NCBI RefSeq assembly: GCF_000968015.1
Contig: NZ_LACH01000055.1
Coordinates: forward strand, 1-64,000
Length of the DNA stretch: 64,000 nt
Direction of reading: 5' to 3'
Origin: Pseudomonas fluorescens
GTDB lineage: Bacteria; Pseudomonadota; Gammaproteobacteria; Pseudomonadales; Pseudomonadaceae
The translations under genes and the position numbers were made by a program. Under the pieces are notes generated by a model. It did not search any database. It was given only the letters and a program-made list of their open reading frames with translations, and was not told the DNA's origin. Each line of letters begins with the position of its first letter. The stretch's first letter is position 1. This document shows, in pieces, positions 1 through 8,213 of the stretch.

Positions 1-2
1 AG

Positions 3-119
3 GCACCGAATGGAGGGGCAAGAGCCTTTGGTTACTTTGGGCTTTTCAAAGTGACTCGCTGTAAGAGCGAAACCGTAATCAGCCATCCCCGCAGAAACGG
101 ATATGTACCCCGACCTTAA
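3..119 (+). other. Open tail of an uncharacterised reading frame entering from the left
   Basis: The frame is open from the window edge to a TAA at 117-119 and reads AFGYFGLFKVTRCKSE followed by HPRRNGYVPRP. From memory, very similar short tails recur between genes in many Pseudomonas genomes and are often annotated as small hypothetical proteins. That makes a repeat-like or pseudo-coding origin more likely than a functional C-terminus. Nothing further can be said without the upstream sequence. The stretch 120-281 holds no gene I can support. Confidence 0.3.
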
Positions 120-281
120 CTGAACAGCACTACCATTCATGCGGAATCTGGCAACAGTGTTTGTCCAGCTGGCTGCTGTTTGAGGGAGGGGTAAACACCT
201 AGCATCGTCTCTACCCAGTGAGCAAAAAGAACAAGCGTCAACCCGCTCACGAGGTTAACTTTTAACGATAGGGTGAATACG

Positions 282-554
282 ATGAAAATCTCAAAACTTG
301 CGATGTTTCTTGCACTTGGCGTTTTAGGTTCACAGGCCTTTGCAGGCGAAAGCCAATCAACTGCCGAGGACAGCAAGACGCCTGTTGAAACCTACACATA
401 CGACACGAAACTGGATATCCAGAAAGTCATTAAGGTGACCGATATCGCTGACCAGTGCGGGCCAGTCCCGGCGCAAATGACCTATGAAGACTCTCAGGGT
501 CAACGGCATATCCTGCAGTATCAAGTCATGGGAACTGGCTGTTCAAATGGTTGA
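282..554 (+). CDS. DUF2790 family small periplasmic protein
   Basis: A 90-residue protein with an N-terminal signal peptide (MKISKLAMFLALGVLGSQAFA, cleavage probably after AFA at about residue 21). The mature domain has the family's pattern: a YTYDTKLDIQKVIKVTDI stretch, then a CGPVPAQMTYEDSQG core and a final QYQVMGTGC. The two cysteines probably form a disulfide. The family is almost confined to Pseudomonas; its members are short secreted proteins, several of them metal- or stress-responsive, with no known activity. I chose the ATG at 282 over the GTG at 273 because AGGGTG lies at the right distance before it. It stands alone, convergent with the LysR gene. Confidence 0.85.
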   Translation: MKISKLAMFLALGVLGSQAFAGESQSTAEDSKTPVETYTYDTKLDIQKVIKVTDIADQCGPVPAQMTYEDSQGQRHILQYQVMGTGCSNG

Positions 555-617
555 GCCGTGTGTGGAAGATGGAGGGTCGACACTCCATGCCTGCCACACT
601 CGTCATTTAAAAGCTTG

Positions 618-1556
618 TTATCGTTTCCTCGGCGAACCTGTGATTTTTTCATCGGATGCCAACAAGTCCGGAATATAACTTTTAAGAAACTCCACCCATG
701 TCTTGATCTTTGCATCCACGAATTTTCGTGATGGGTAGATCGCAAACAAATTCAACTCTTCAAGATGATAGTCGGGTAATACCCGCACTAACGTGCCCGC
801 CCGGAGTCCATCGACTGCCGAAGCAATCGGCTGAATGCCGATGCCCATTCCGTTTGTAATCGCGATGGTCATGCCATCGGCAGTATTGATGTGCAAGGGA
901 GACAACGGGATGTTGACGGTTTCCATGCCTTCTGGCCCCTCAAATGCCCAGTTTTCAGCCGGCATGACGGTATTCACAATTCTCAGGCAATCATGTGAGC
1001 CAAGCGCACTCGGGGACTCCGGGTGTCCGCGTTTCTTCAGGTACGCAGGCGAAGCGCAGAGGATGCTGTAGGTCATGCCGAGCCGCTGAGCGACAAACCC
1101 TGAATCGGGTAAATCCCGCGCTAAGACAATCGACATGTCATAGCCTTCTTCCAGCAAGTCAGGGAGCCGGTTGGTCAGGGTCAAATCAAACATCACCGAG
1201 GGATGAGTCTCTCTATAGCGGGCGATGGCATCGATCACGTAATGGTTGCCAATGGCTGACATCGCGTGAATTTTCAGCCGGCCAACGGGCAGGGTGTGAG
1301 CGGTGCCTGCTTCTTCATCCGCTTCGCGCATTTCGTCCAGGATTTTCTCGCAACGTTGCAAGTAGCGCAGACCGGCTTCGGTCAGCGCCAGGCGTCGGGT
1401 TGTCCGGTTGATCAAGCGTGTTTGAAGTCTGGCTTCCAGACTCGAAACAGCTTTGGAAACGTTGGTTGTTGTGGTGTCCAACACCTCAGCCGCCGCCGTA
1501 AAGCTGCCGCTCTGAACGACCGCAACAAAAAAACGCATGGTTTGGAAAACGTCCAT
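618..1556 (-). CDS. LysR family transcriptional regulator
   Basis: A 312-residue LysR-type regulator. The winged helix-turn-helix is at residues 1-60 (FFVAVVQSGSFTAAAEVL, then NVSKAVSSLEARLQTRLINR), followed by a substrate-binding domain resembling those of the CrgA/DmlR-like group. The ATG at 1556 is preferred over the GTG at 1565 because GAGGTGG precedes it by 5 bases. It lies on the same strand as and downstream of the efflux/aldo-keto reductase operon, but is separated from it by a terminator and a mobile repeat, so it is probably an independent unit. The target is unknown; regulation of the neighbouring reductase is possible. Confidence 0.88.
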   Translation of the reverse strand: MDVFQTMRFFVAVVQSGSFTAAAEVLDTTTTNVSKAVSSLEARLQTRLINRTTRRLALTEAGLRYLQRCEKILDEMREADEEAGTAHTLPVGRLKIHAMSAIGNHYVIDAIARYRETHPSVMFDLTLTNRLPDLLEEGYDMSIVLARDLPDSGFVAQRLGMTYSILCASPAYLKKRGHPESPSALGSHDCLRIVNTVMPAENWAFEGPEGMETVNIPLSPLHINTADGMTIAITNGMGIGIQPIASAVDGLRAGTLVRVLPDYHLEELNLFAIYPSRKFVDAKIKTWVEFLKSYIPDLLASDEKITGSPRKR

Positions 1557-1580
1557 CGTTTCCACCTCAGGGGTATGGAT

Positions 1581-1610
1581 AAAAAGGGCGGCCCTGCAAT
1601 AAGACCGCCC
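1581..1610 (-). terminator. Rho-independent terminator downstream of the aldo-keto reductase
   Basis: On the minus strand GGGCGG (1610-1605) pairs with CCGCCC (1591-1586) across a 13-base loop and is followed by TTTTTAT. It would end the efflux/reductase transcript, but a 90-bp mobile repeat now lies between the gene's stop and this hairpin. The 5' arm of the stem overlaps the repeat's target duplication. Confidence 0.75.
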
Positions 1611-1619
1611 CCTCGTGGC

Positions 1620-1709
1620 TAATGCCGGTCAGTTAAGGTGAATAACCTGTGGGAGCAAGCTCGCTCCCACAGAGGTTGTGGTGTTCACACCCTTAACTGA
1701 CCGGCATTA
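1620..1709. mobile_element. 90-bp MITE with IS4-type ends enclosing one REP palindrome (element A)
   Basis: Perfect 18-bp terminal inverted repeats, TAATGCCGGTCAGTTAAG at 1620-1637 and its complement at 1692-1709. These differ by one base from the IS4 end as I recall it. The interior holds a REP-type palindrome (GTGGGAGCAAGCTCGCTCCCAC, 1650-1671, written here only as a label of its two arms GTGGGAGC/GCTCCCAC). Flanking direct repeats are GCCCCCTCGTGGC (1607-1619) and GCCGCCTCGTGGT (1710-1722), 11 of 13 identical, matching the 11-13 bp duplication known for IS4. No coding capacity. Confidence 0.8.
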
Positions 1710-1725
1710 GCCGCCTCGTGGTGTA

Positions 1726-2676
1726 TTACTTTTTCTGCGGAATAAATCCAGGTACACCCGTTTCCACGACTGAGTTGAATCGAACCCGGGTCGTAATATC
1801 TGACTGGATTTCAAGCATGGCCCTGTGTGGCAGGGTAGAAATATCAATGTTTTCCTGAATATGGCTCGGTGTCGCAGACGTGGTCAGGAAAGCGACTCCC
1901 CGCTGTACCGACCAGGCCAGTGCCACTTGAGCCGGGGTCTTCTGTATGCGCTTGGCGATCCCTGTGATTACCGTGTCTTCCAATACGTTCGGCTCCATAC
2001 CATGGCCGAGTGGCGCAAAGGCAAGGACGATAATTCCATGTTGCTGGCAAAACTCAAGCAGTTCCCATTCAGGCAAATAAGGGTGGGATTCTACCTGCAC
2101 CACGGCGGGTTTTATCCGGGCCACTGCCACGATTTCTTGCAACCGCTCCAGCGTGATATCAGACAAGCCGATGGACTTGCAGCGGCCTTCATCCACCAGG
2201 CGCTCAAGCGCCCGCCAAGTCTCAATTAACGTCACGCCTGAGTCGTAGATGACTCGACCGTGTTCGTCTCTGGGGTCCTGATCATCACCGGGTTGAAAGG
2301 CAAAAGGCGTATGGATCAGGTAGCAATCGATGTAATCAACTTGTAGCCGTCGGCAACTTGCCTCAAAAGCAGGTTCGACGCGCTCGGGACGATGGTTGGT
2401 GTTCCACAGTTTCGTGGTAATGAACACGTCCTCGCGCCGGACCTTACCCGCCTCAATCACTTCCTGTAGGGCAACGCCGACCCTCTCTTCATTTCGATAA
2501 CGTTCTGCGCAATCGAAATGGCGAAAGCCTGCTTCCAGTGCGGCCTTGACCGCTTGTGTTGTAACGCTGAGATCCCGAAACAGCGTGCCAAAGCCAACGG
2601 CCGGCATCTCACCGGATCCGTGGATCAGAGGGAATCGGGTATCGCGAAGTGCATCGTGAAAGGATTCGTAAGGCAT
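1726..2676 (-). CDS. Aldo/keto reductase
   Basis: A 316-residue NADPH-dependent aldo-keto reductase, (beta/alpha)8 barrel. The catalytic tetrad is visible as Asp55, Tyr60, Lys89 and His122 (FDCAERY, TTKL, LIHTP); the cofactor-binding end lies in the C-terminal third. Substrates of this family are aldehydes and ketones. It is the fourth gene of the efflux operon, starting 23 bp after the outer-membrane factor stop with its own GGAG. This suggests that detoxifying reduction and export are co-expressed, for instance against a reactive carbonyl or quinone. The downstream terminator has been separated from it by element A. The specific substrate cannot be deduced. Confidence 0.88.
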   Translation of the reverse strand: MPYESFHDALRDTRFPLIHGSGEMPAVGFGTLFRDLSVTTQAVKAALEAGFRHFDCAERYRNEERVGVALQEVIEAGKVRREDVFITTKLWNTNHRPERVEPAFEASCRRLQVDYIDCYLIHTPFAFQPGDDQDPRDEHGRVIYDSGVTLIETWRALERLVDEGRCKSIGLSDITLERLQEIVAVARIKPAVVQVESHPYLPEWELLEFCQQHGIIVLAFAPLGHGMEPNVLEDTVITGIAKRIQKTPAQVALAWSVQRGVAFLTTSATPSHIQENIDISTLPHRAMLEIQSDITTRVRFNSVVETGVPGFIPQKK

Positions 2677-2699
2677 ATCTTTGACTCCAATATCGGGTG

Positions 2700-4190
2700 C
2701 TACTGATAGGAAGGTTTCTGGTCTTCGCGACTGGCCACTCGTTGCTCAAACACGCCAACGGAGTTACCGCCGAGTGCCACATACAGGCGCACCGTGTCGA
2801 GGTACTGCGCGGTCTTCACTCTGATTTGACCCAGTAACGCTTGCTCATAAGCACGCTCCGCCTCCAGCACCTGGAGAATGCTGTTCTCGCCTTGCGCGTA
2901 GGCTTGTTGGTTCAGCCGAAAGCTCGTTTCCGCCGCTCGCAACGCGTCCTCCTGCGCCAGGTTCTCCTCGGCGTCATGATTGATCGCTTGCAGGGTGTCG
3001 GCGACCTGGCCGAATGAATTGATGACGGTTTGCTGGTAGCCGGCGAGGGTTGCCTTGTAGCCGTCGACGGCGGCCTGACGTTCAGCTTTGAGCGTTCCGC
3101 CATTGAAGATGGGCGCCGTGAGCCCGGCAGCGAAACCCCAGAGTGCGGCGCCGCCATTGCCTGAAGCCGCTTGTGCAAGCGACGCGGACAGCTCGACATG
3201 GGGATAGAGGTTGGCTGTCGCCACGCCAACCGCCGCGCTGGCCATGTGCAGTTCAGCCTCTGCTTGCCGTACGTCCGGCCGGTCGTGGGCCATTTCGGAA
3301 GGCAGACTGACCGGCACGTTTGCCGGCAAGGCAAATTCGGCGAGCGTGAAGTCAGGTGCGATCCAGTCAGCCGGGCCTTTGCCCGTCAGAATCGAGAGCG
3401 CGTGACGTGCCGAATCGCGCTGCTGGGCGAGGGGCGGCAACAGCGTGCGGTCCTGAGCAAGCCGCGTCTCGGCCAGCGAAACATCGATCTGCGTGGTGCT
3501 GCCATTGGCGTGCGCCATGCGCACCAGCTCGAGGTTCTTTGCATCATTGGCGAGCAACTTCTCGACGGCTGCCATCTGCGCGTTGGCCGAGGCCAGCAAC
3601 AACGCCTGGCTCGCGACATCGCCCGTCAGGGTCAGGTACGCCGCTTCGTAGCGATGCTTCTGCAGATCGGTAAACGCTTGCTGTTGTTCGACCTGGCGCT
3701 TGTTACCGCCGAAAACGTCAAGGTCGAAGCCAACCCGTGGCCCAATCGCATAGAAGTTGGAGATGGAAGGCTCTTTCGCGGTGTGTACCCGTTGGCGGCC
3801 AGCCACGGCACCAAAATCGACTTGCGGATACAGCGCACCTTCCGCCGCAGCGACGGAGGAAGCCGCTTGCCGGATCGTCGCGTCCGCAGCTACGAGCTCA
3901 AGATTGCCGTCGATGGCGCGACGGACAAGCTTGTCGAGCTTCGGCGAACGAAACGCAGACCACCAATCACCGTTGACCTTCTTGCCCAGGTCAATGCGTT
4001 GTTCGCCGGGCTTGTTACTGCCTTGGCCGAGACGCTGCTCGGCCTGTTGGTCGTAGTGCTGCGACAGGCTCGGTGGCGGCATTTGATAGTCAGGGCCGAC
4101 GGTACAGGCGGTCAGGAACGCAAGAGCCGACACCGCACCGAACGTGGTTTTGAACATCCGTCTGTTGATGAAGCGCGCATGGGATTTCAT
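2700..4190 (-). CDS. Outer-membrane efflux lipoprotein, OprM/NodT family
   Basis: A 496-residue TolC-like outer-membrane factor. The N-terminus is a lipoprotein signal (lipobox LTAC, followed by TVGPDYQMPP, the typical start of this family). Two tandem outer-membrane efflux domains follow (about residues 75-270 and 290-480), with long alpha-helical hairpins rich in Ala and Gln. It forms the exit duct for the adjacent membrane fusion protein and MFS pump. The ATG at 4190 is used because GGAG lies 8 bases upstream; the frame is open to 4223 but would then overlap the MFS gene. Gap to the MFS stop is 19 bp. Confidence 0.9.
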   Translation of the reverse strand: MKSHARFINRRMFKTTFGAVSALAFLTACTVGPDYQMPPPSLSQHYDQQAEQRLGQGSNKPGEQRIDLGKKVNGDWWSAFRSPKLDKLVRRAIDGNLELVAADATIRQAASSVAAAEGALYPQVDFGAVAGRQRVHTAKEPSISNFYAIGPRVGFDLDVFGGNKRQVEQQQAFTDLQKHRYEAAYLTLTGDVASQALLLASANAQMAAVEKLLANDAKNLELVRMAHANGSTTQIDVSLAETRLAQDRTLLPPLAQQRDSARHALSILTGKGPADWIAPDFTLAEFALPANVPVSLPSEMAHDRPDVRQAEAELHMASAAVGVATANLYPHVELSASLAQAASGNGGAALWGFAAGLTAPIFNGGTLKAERQAAVDGYKATLAGYQQTVINSFGQVADTLQAINHDAEENLAQEDALRAAETSFRLNQQAYAQGENSILQVLEAERAYEQALLGQIRVKTAQYLDTVRLYVALGGNSVGVFEQRVASREDQKPSYQ

Positions 4191-4209
4191 TTGGCAAACT
4201 CCACGAAAA

Positions 4210-5694
4210 CTAGTTGGTCGCAACGGGCTTGCGAAGAAAAATAACCAGTGGGCTGACCACCAGCATCGCGAACATCAAAATCTTGAACTGGTCGATCACC
4301 GCGATAAAAGCCGCCTGGCCGGTGATCATTTCGTTGAGCCCCGCCAGTGCTTGCAGGGACGTCGGCGCGGAATGCGCAGCGGCGCGATACGGCGTCAGGT
4401 TACTGGCCAGCGCCATGTGCATCGCTTGCGTGTTGTTGAAGAAAAACAGCTGCACAATCGCAACGCCGAGGGTGCTGCCGTACACACGTGACAGATTGAA
4501 CAGACCAGTGCCTTCCGGGCGTAACGTGGGGTCGAGCGTGCTGAACGCGACCTTTGTCAGCGACGGCATCAGCATGCCGATGCCAATCCCCTGGATCGCA
4601 CCCGCCACCGCCACGGGCGACCAGTCCATCAACGGCGAATAGCCGAGCATCAGCCAGTTGGCATAAACCACCACGGCGACGCCCGCTGCCACGAACAATC
4701 GACGGTCGAAACGCTCGGGAACACGGCCCATCAACAGGAACGCACTGATCAGCCCGATCCCGCGTGGAATCGTCAGGGAACCCGTGGTGTCAGGCGGGTA
4801 GCCGAGAATCTCGTCGAGCATTGGCGAGGTCAGCGCCATGGTCGACAACAGCACGAAACCCACGGCGAAAAAGATCACCGTCGACAGCACGAAGTTGCGG
4901 TCTTTGAACAAACGCTTGTTGAGGAAATGCACCTTCGCAGTCAGCACATGCACCGCGAACAGGTAGAGCCCCAGTGCACAGCCGATCGCTTCCAGCCAGA
5001 TCTCGGTCGAGGAAAACCAGTCCAGGCGTTCACCGCGATCAAGCAACATTTGCAGGCTGATCAAACCCAGCGTGAAGCTGCCGAAGCCAAAGAAGTCGAA
5101 CGACGGACGTTTCTCGGCCTTCTTCTCGGCCAGCAACAGCGCCATCACCAGAAAGATAAACGTCGATAACGGAAGGCTGATGTAGAAGATCGGGCGCCAT
5201 CCGAAATGTTCGCCAAGCCAACCGCCGATGCTCGGGCCACTGACGATGCCGAACAGCACGATGGCGGTCCACGTTGCGCCAAATTTCGCACGCTTCTCGA
5301 GTGGCAATGTCTCCATCGAAATCGCCATCGACAGCGGTGCCAGCACGCCACTCGCCAGGCCTTGAACAATGCGCGCGCCAACGAATTCCAGCGGCGTCGT
5401 TGCCTGTGTGGCGAGCAGCAAGCCAACGACGAAGAAGGCCAACGCGGCTTGGTAAACCCGCTTCAAGCCATAGCGCCCGGCGAGCCATTGCGCAATCGGC
5501 ATCGTGATGGCGCTCGCCGCGAGGTACGAGGTAAATATCCAGCCAGCCTGGTCGTCGGTCATCGACAGGCTGCCCTGAATCAACCTGAGTACTGCATTCG
5601 GCAAAGGCAGGTTCGCCGACTGCATGTAGGTGGCGAGCAACGCGGCGAACCGTAATTCCCCCGCACTTTGAGGCCCCGCAAGATTGGCGTTCAT
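4210..5694 (-). CDS. MFS multidrug exporter, DHA2 (EmrB/FarB-like) family
   Basis: A 494-residue proton-driven drug exporter with about 14 predicted membrane helices. DHA2 signatures are present: WIFTSYLAASAITMPIAQWLAGRYG near residue 52 (motif A/B region) and SGPSIGGWLGEHFGWRPIFYISLP near residue 157 (motif C, antiporter signature). It works with the HlyD-type adaptor encoded upstream and the OprM-type channel encoded downstream to make a tripartite pump. Its ATG overlaps the adaptor stop by one base (TGATG), so the two are translationally coupled. The pump's substrates are unknown. Confidence 0.9.
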   Translation of the reverse strand: MNANLAGPQSAGELRFAALLATYMQSANLPLPNAVLRLIQGSLSMTDDQAGWIFTSYLAASAITMPIAQWLAGRYGLKRVYQAALAFFVVGLLLATQATTPLEFVGARIVQGLASGVLAPLSMAISMETLPLEKRAKFGATWTAIVLFGIVSGPSIGGWLGEHFGWRPIFYISLPLSTFIFLVMALLLAEKKAEKRPSFDFFGFGSFTLGLISLQMLLDRGERLDWFSSTEIWLEAIGCALGLYLFAVHVLTAKVHFLNKRLFKDRNFVLSTVIFFAVGFVLLSTMALTSPMLDEILGYPPDTTGSLTIPRGIGLISAFLLMGRVPERFDRRLFVAAGVAVVVYANWLMLGYSPLMDWSPVAVAGAIQGIGIGMLMPSLTKVAFSTLDPTLRPEGTGLFNLSRVYGSTLGVAIVQLFFFNNTQAMHMALASNLTPYRAAAHSAPTSLQALAGLNEMITGQAAFIAVIDQFKILMFAMLVVSPLVIFLRKPVATN

Positions 5695-6830
5695 CAGAAG
5701 TTACCTGCGGTCAACAGCGCTTTGAGCGGATGCCACCAAGGCGTGCGATACCCGGTATCGACCTTGACCGTGGCGCTGGTGCCCGAGAAAAGGGGCAGGG
5801 CAGGGTCCACCTCATCGAGTTCAAGTCGGACCGGCACCCGCTGGACCACCTTGACCCAGTTGCCGGTCGCGTTTTCAGGCGGCAGCAGGGCGAAGTCTGA
5901 TCCGGCACCGGGGCTCATGCTGGTCACGTGGGCTTTGAAGGTGTGATCAGGGTACGTATCGATACTGATGGTCGCTTCCTGGCCTGGACGCATGTGGGTC
6001 ACGTCGGTTTCACGGAAGTTGGCTTCAACCCAGATCTCGCGATCGGACAGCAGCGCGAAGGCTGGCGCACCGTTGTTGACGTAGTTGCCCACCTGCAAAT
6101 CGTCGACCTTGGCCACGATGCCATCGTCCGGCGCATACACCGTCGCGTACGAGAGATACAGCTGCGCCTCGTCGAGCTGAGCCTTGGCTTCGCGCACCGA
6201 CGGGTGACTATCGGCTTCGATGTTCGGGTTGCCGTTCAAGGCAACGACCGTGCTGGCGAGCTGTTGTTCGACCGACGCTATTCGTTGCCGGGCAACTTTA
6301 ACGTCAGTGTCGGCGCGCTCGTAAATCGAGCGCGAGACAAACTCTGTAGCGACCAGCGCCTTCTTGCGGGCAAAATCCCGTTGGTCGAAATCGGCCGATT
6401 CTTTGGCTGATTGCAGTTCGGCTTGCTGCTGGCGGTAGCTGGCCTTGAGGCCATCGATGCGCAGCCGCGCGACGCTCAACTGTGCTTGTGCACGGTCAAC
6501 CGCAATCTGCAGCGGTTTCGGGTCGATCCGAAACAGAACCTGGCCCTTGTGAACAGGCTGATTGTCCTCGACGGCGATCTCGACGACTTGCCCGGAAATG
6601 CGCGCGTTGATCGATGCTTTCGCCACGCGGGCGTAAGCGTTATCGGTCGAAACAAAGGGCTCGCCCGCCACATGGTGGGCGTATCCCACCGCAGCGAAGA
6701 GGAGAGGGAAACCCACCATCAGCACTGGCCGTAATTTCTCTTTAAGCGGCTTCTTGATGGGCGAATCAGACGGGTTCGGCCCTGGATGCTCGAAGGTCTG
6801 TGTCGCTGGGATGTCGAACTGTTTGGTCAT
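5694..6830 (-). CDS. HlyD/EmrA family membrane fusion protein
   Basis: A 378-residue periplasmic adaptor. There is one N-terminal membrane helix (PVLMVGFPLLFAAVGYAHHVA, about residues 34-55), then a split biotinyl-lipoyl domain (ARISGQVVEIAVEDNQPVHKGQVL and, later, DDGIVAKVDDLQVGNYV) around a coiled-coil hairpin rich in Gln and Ala (about residues 110-215), then a beta-barrel domain. First gene of the operon emrA-like/emrB-like/oprM-like/aldo-keto reductase. The ATG at 6830 is preferred over the GTG at 6842 because AGGTG precedes it. The divergent TetR gene is the likely regulator. Confidence 0.9.
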   Translation of the reverse strand: MTKQFDIPATQTFEHPGPNPSDSPIKKPLKEKLRPVLMVGFPLLFAAVGYAHHVAGEPFVSTDNAYARVAKASINARISGQVVEIAVEDNQPVHKGQVLFRIDPKPLQIAVDRAQAQLSVARLRIDGLKASYRQQQAELQSAKESADFDQRDFARKKALVATEFVSRSIYERADTDVKVARQRIASVEQQLASTVVALNGNPNIEADSHPSVREAKAQLDEAQLYLSYATVYAPDDGIVAKVDDLQVGNYVNNGAPAFALLSDREIWVEANFRETDVTHMRPGQEATISIDTYPDHTFKAHVTSMSPGAGSDFALLPPENATGNWVKVVQRVPVRLELDEVDPALPLFSGTSATVKVDTGYRTPWWHPLKALLTAGNF

Positions 6831-6974
6831 GATCGAATGCACCTATTAACCGGGAAGTCGGGCTAACACCCACAAAAACAGCCATACCGTGTGCGGCCAG
6901 GAGGATCGCTCCGCCGCCTCTGTTTCGTCGCCGCAATACCCAGTTCGAGCTCCGCTACAACAAACCTGAAAACC

Positions 6975-6993
6975 AAGGAATTTCTGGTTCCTT
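6975..6993. promoter_or_regulatory. Candidate operator between efflux operon and TetR gene
   Basis: The divergent intergenic region (6831-7056) contains AAGGAATTTCTGGTTCCTT, a palindrome with 6-bp perfect arms and a 7-bp centre. Position and symmetry fit a TetR-family site that would control both the efflux operon and the regulator itself. This is inference; no footprint motif for this regulator is known to me. Confidence 0.4.
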
Positions 6994-7056
6994 AATTTTG
7001 TGCGATGGTGTAAGAATATCCCCCGAGCCCATCTTCATTCAAGGATTTTGTACGAC

Positions 7057-7683
7057 ATGGCACAAAAAAAGATTACAGAGGGCAAAGGCCGTGGCCGCCC
7101 ACGCGCGTATGACCCGCAGACAGCGCTGCTGCAGGCACTTGATGTTTTTTGGAATACCGGATATTCCGGCGCTTCTCTGGACAGCATTGCCACAGCCGCC
7201 GGCATGAATCGCCCAAGCCTCTATGCGGCATTCGGTGACAAACACGCGCTCTATATCAAAGCGCTGGAGCAGTATTGGGAGTTTGCCGCGGCGGCCATGC
7301 AGGAGGCGCTGACGGACAACGAACTGACCTTGAGCCAGGCATTGATGCGGTTTTACGAAGGGCAGTTGTCGATTTACTTCTCGGGTGACGGCCAGCCGCG
7401 CGGGTGCTTTGCGATCGGCACGGCGACGACCGAAGCCGTCGAGGATTCTGAAATACGAGACGTGCTGTCGGACCGGCTCAGCAGGCTCGATGCCGATCTC
7501 GAAACGCGTCTGCGAGCGGCAATAGATTCCGGCGAGTTGAAAGGCAATGTCGACCCGGCAGCTCTTGCCGTACTCGCGTCATCCCTGCTGCACAGCATTT
7601 CGATACGTGCGCGGGCGGGCAAATCCCGCGATGAACTGACCGAGCTTGCACGCAGTGCGGTCAACGTGATCTGCGGTGGGTGA
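7057..7683 (+). CDS. TetR/AcrR family transcriptional repressor
   Basis: A 208-residue TetR-type regulator. The N-terminal helix-turn-helix spans about residues 25-60 (TGYSGASLDSIATAAGMNRPSLYAAFGDKHALY), preceded by a basic GRGRPR tail that may touch the minor groove. The C-terminal domain binds a ligand and dimerises. Divergent from the efflux/reductase operon, so the simple model is repression of that operon relieved by a pump substrate. Start 7057 is chosen because AAGGA lies 11 bases upstream and the homologous region begins there; the frame is open further upstream to 7000. Its stop is next to the mug start. Confidence 0.9.
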   Translation: MAQKKITEGKGRGRPRAYDPQTALLQALDVFWNTGYSGASLDSIATAAGMNRPSLYAAFGDKHALYIKALEQYWEFAAAAMQEALTDNELTLSQALMRFYEGQLSIYFSGDGQPRGCFAIGTATTEAVEDSEIRDVLSDRLSRLDADLETRLRAAIDSGELKGNVDPAALAVLASSLLHSISIRARAGKSRDELTELARSAVNVICGG

Positions 7684-7691
7684 GGTTTTCA

Positions 7692-8213
7692 GTGAGTGAA
7701 GGACTCGACGATATTCTTGCCAAACAGCTAGCCGTGATTTTTTGTGGCATCAACCCAGGCATGACTGCCGCTGCCCAAGGCCATCATTTTGCGGGCCGGG
7801 GCAATCGCTTCTGGCGCACGCTCCATCTCGCTGGCTTTACGCCTGAGGAGGTGCGCCCGGAAAACGATCGGACGATCTTGCAGTATCAGTGTGGATTAAC
7901 GGCCGTGGTGGAACGGCCGACGGCGCGAGCGGATCAGCTGTCTGCCCAAGAATTCATCGCTGCCGCTGCGGACTTTGAACAAAAGATCGAGCGCTATGCG
8001 CCACGCTTTGTGGCGTTTCTCGGTAAAGCGGCGTATTGCGCGCTATCCGGCCAACGAGACATTCCGTGGGGCCTTCAGTCAAAGACCTTCGGCAATGCTT
8101 CGGTCTGGATCCTGCCCAATCCCAGTGGACGAAATCGCGCATTCACGCTTGATCAACTGGTGGGCGCGTACCGCCAACTCTATTTAGCTACAGGCGAGCA
8201 ACCACACCATTAA
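7692..8213 (+). CDS. mug: G/U(T)-mismatch-specific DNA glycosylase
   Basis: A 173-residue Mug/TDG-type uracil-DNA glycosylase that removes uracil, ethenocytosine and thymine mispaired with guanine, starting base-excision repair. Motif 1 GINPG (with the key Asn) is near residue 21 and motif 2 NPSGRN near residue 149; overall length and order match E. coli Mug. The GTG at 7692 has GAGG 6 bases upstream and aligns with the E. coli N-terminus. A GTG at 7680, overlapping the TetR stop, is an alternative giving four more residues. Its stop overlaps that of the convergent hydrolase by 4 bases. Confidence 0.92.
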   Translation: MSEGLDDILAKQLAVIFCGINPGMTAAAQGHHFAGRGNRFWRTLHLAGFTPEEVRPENDRTILQYQCGLTAVVERPTARADQLSAQEFIAAAADFEQKIERYAPRFVAFLGKAAYCALSGQRDIPWGLQSKTFGNASVWILPNPSGRNRAFTLDQLVGAYRQLYLATGEQPHH

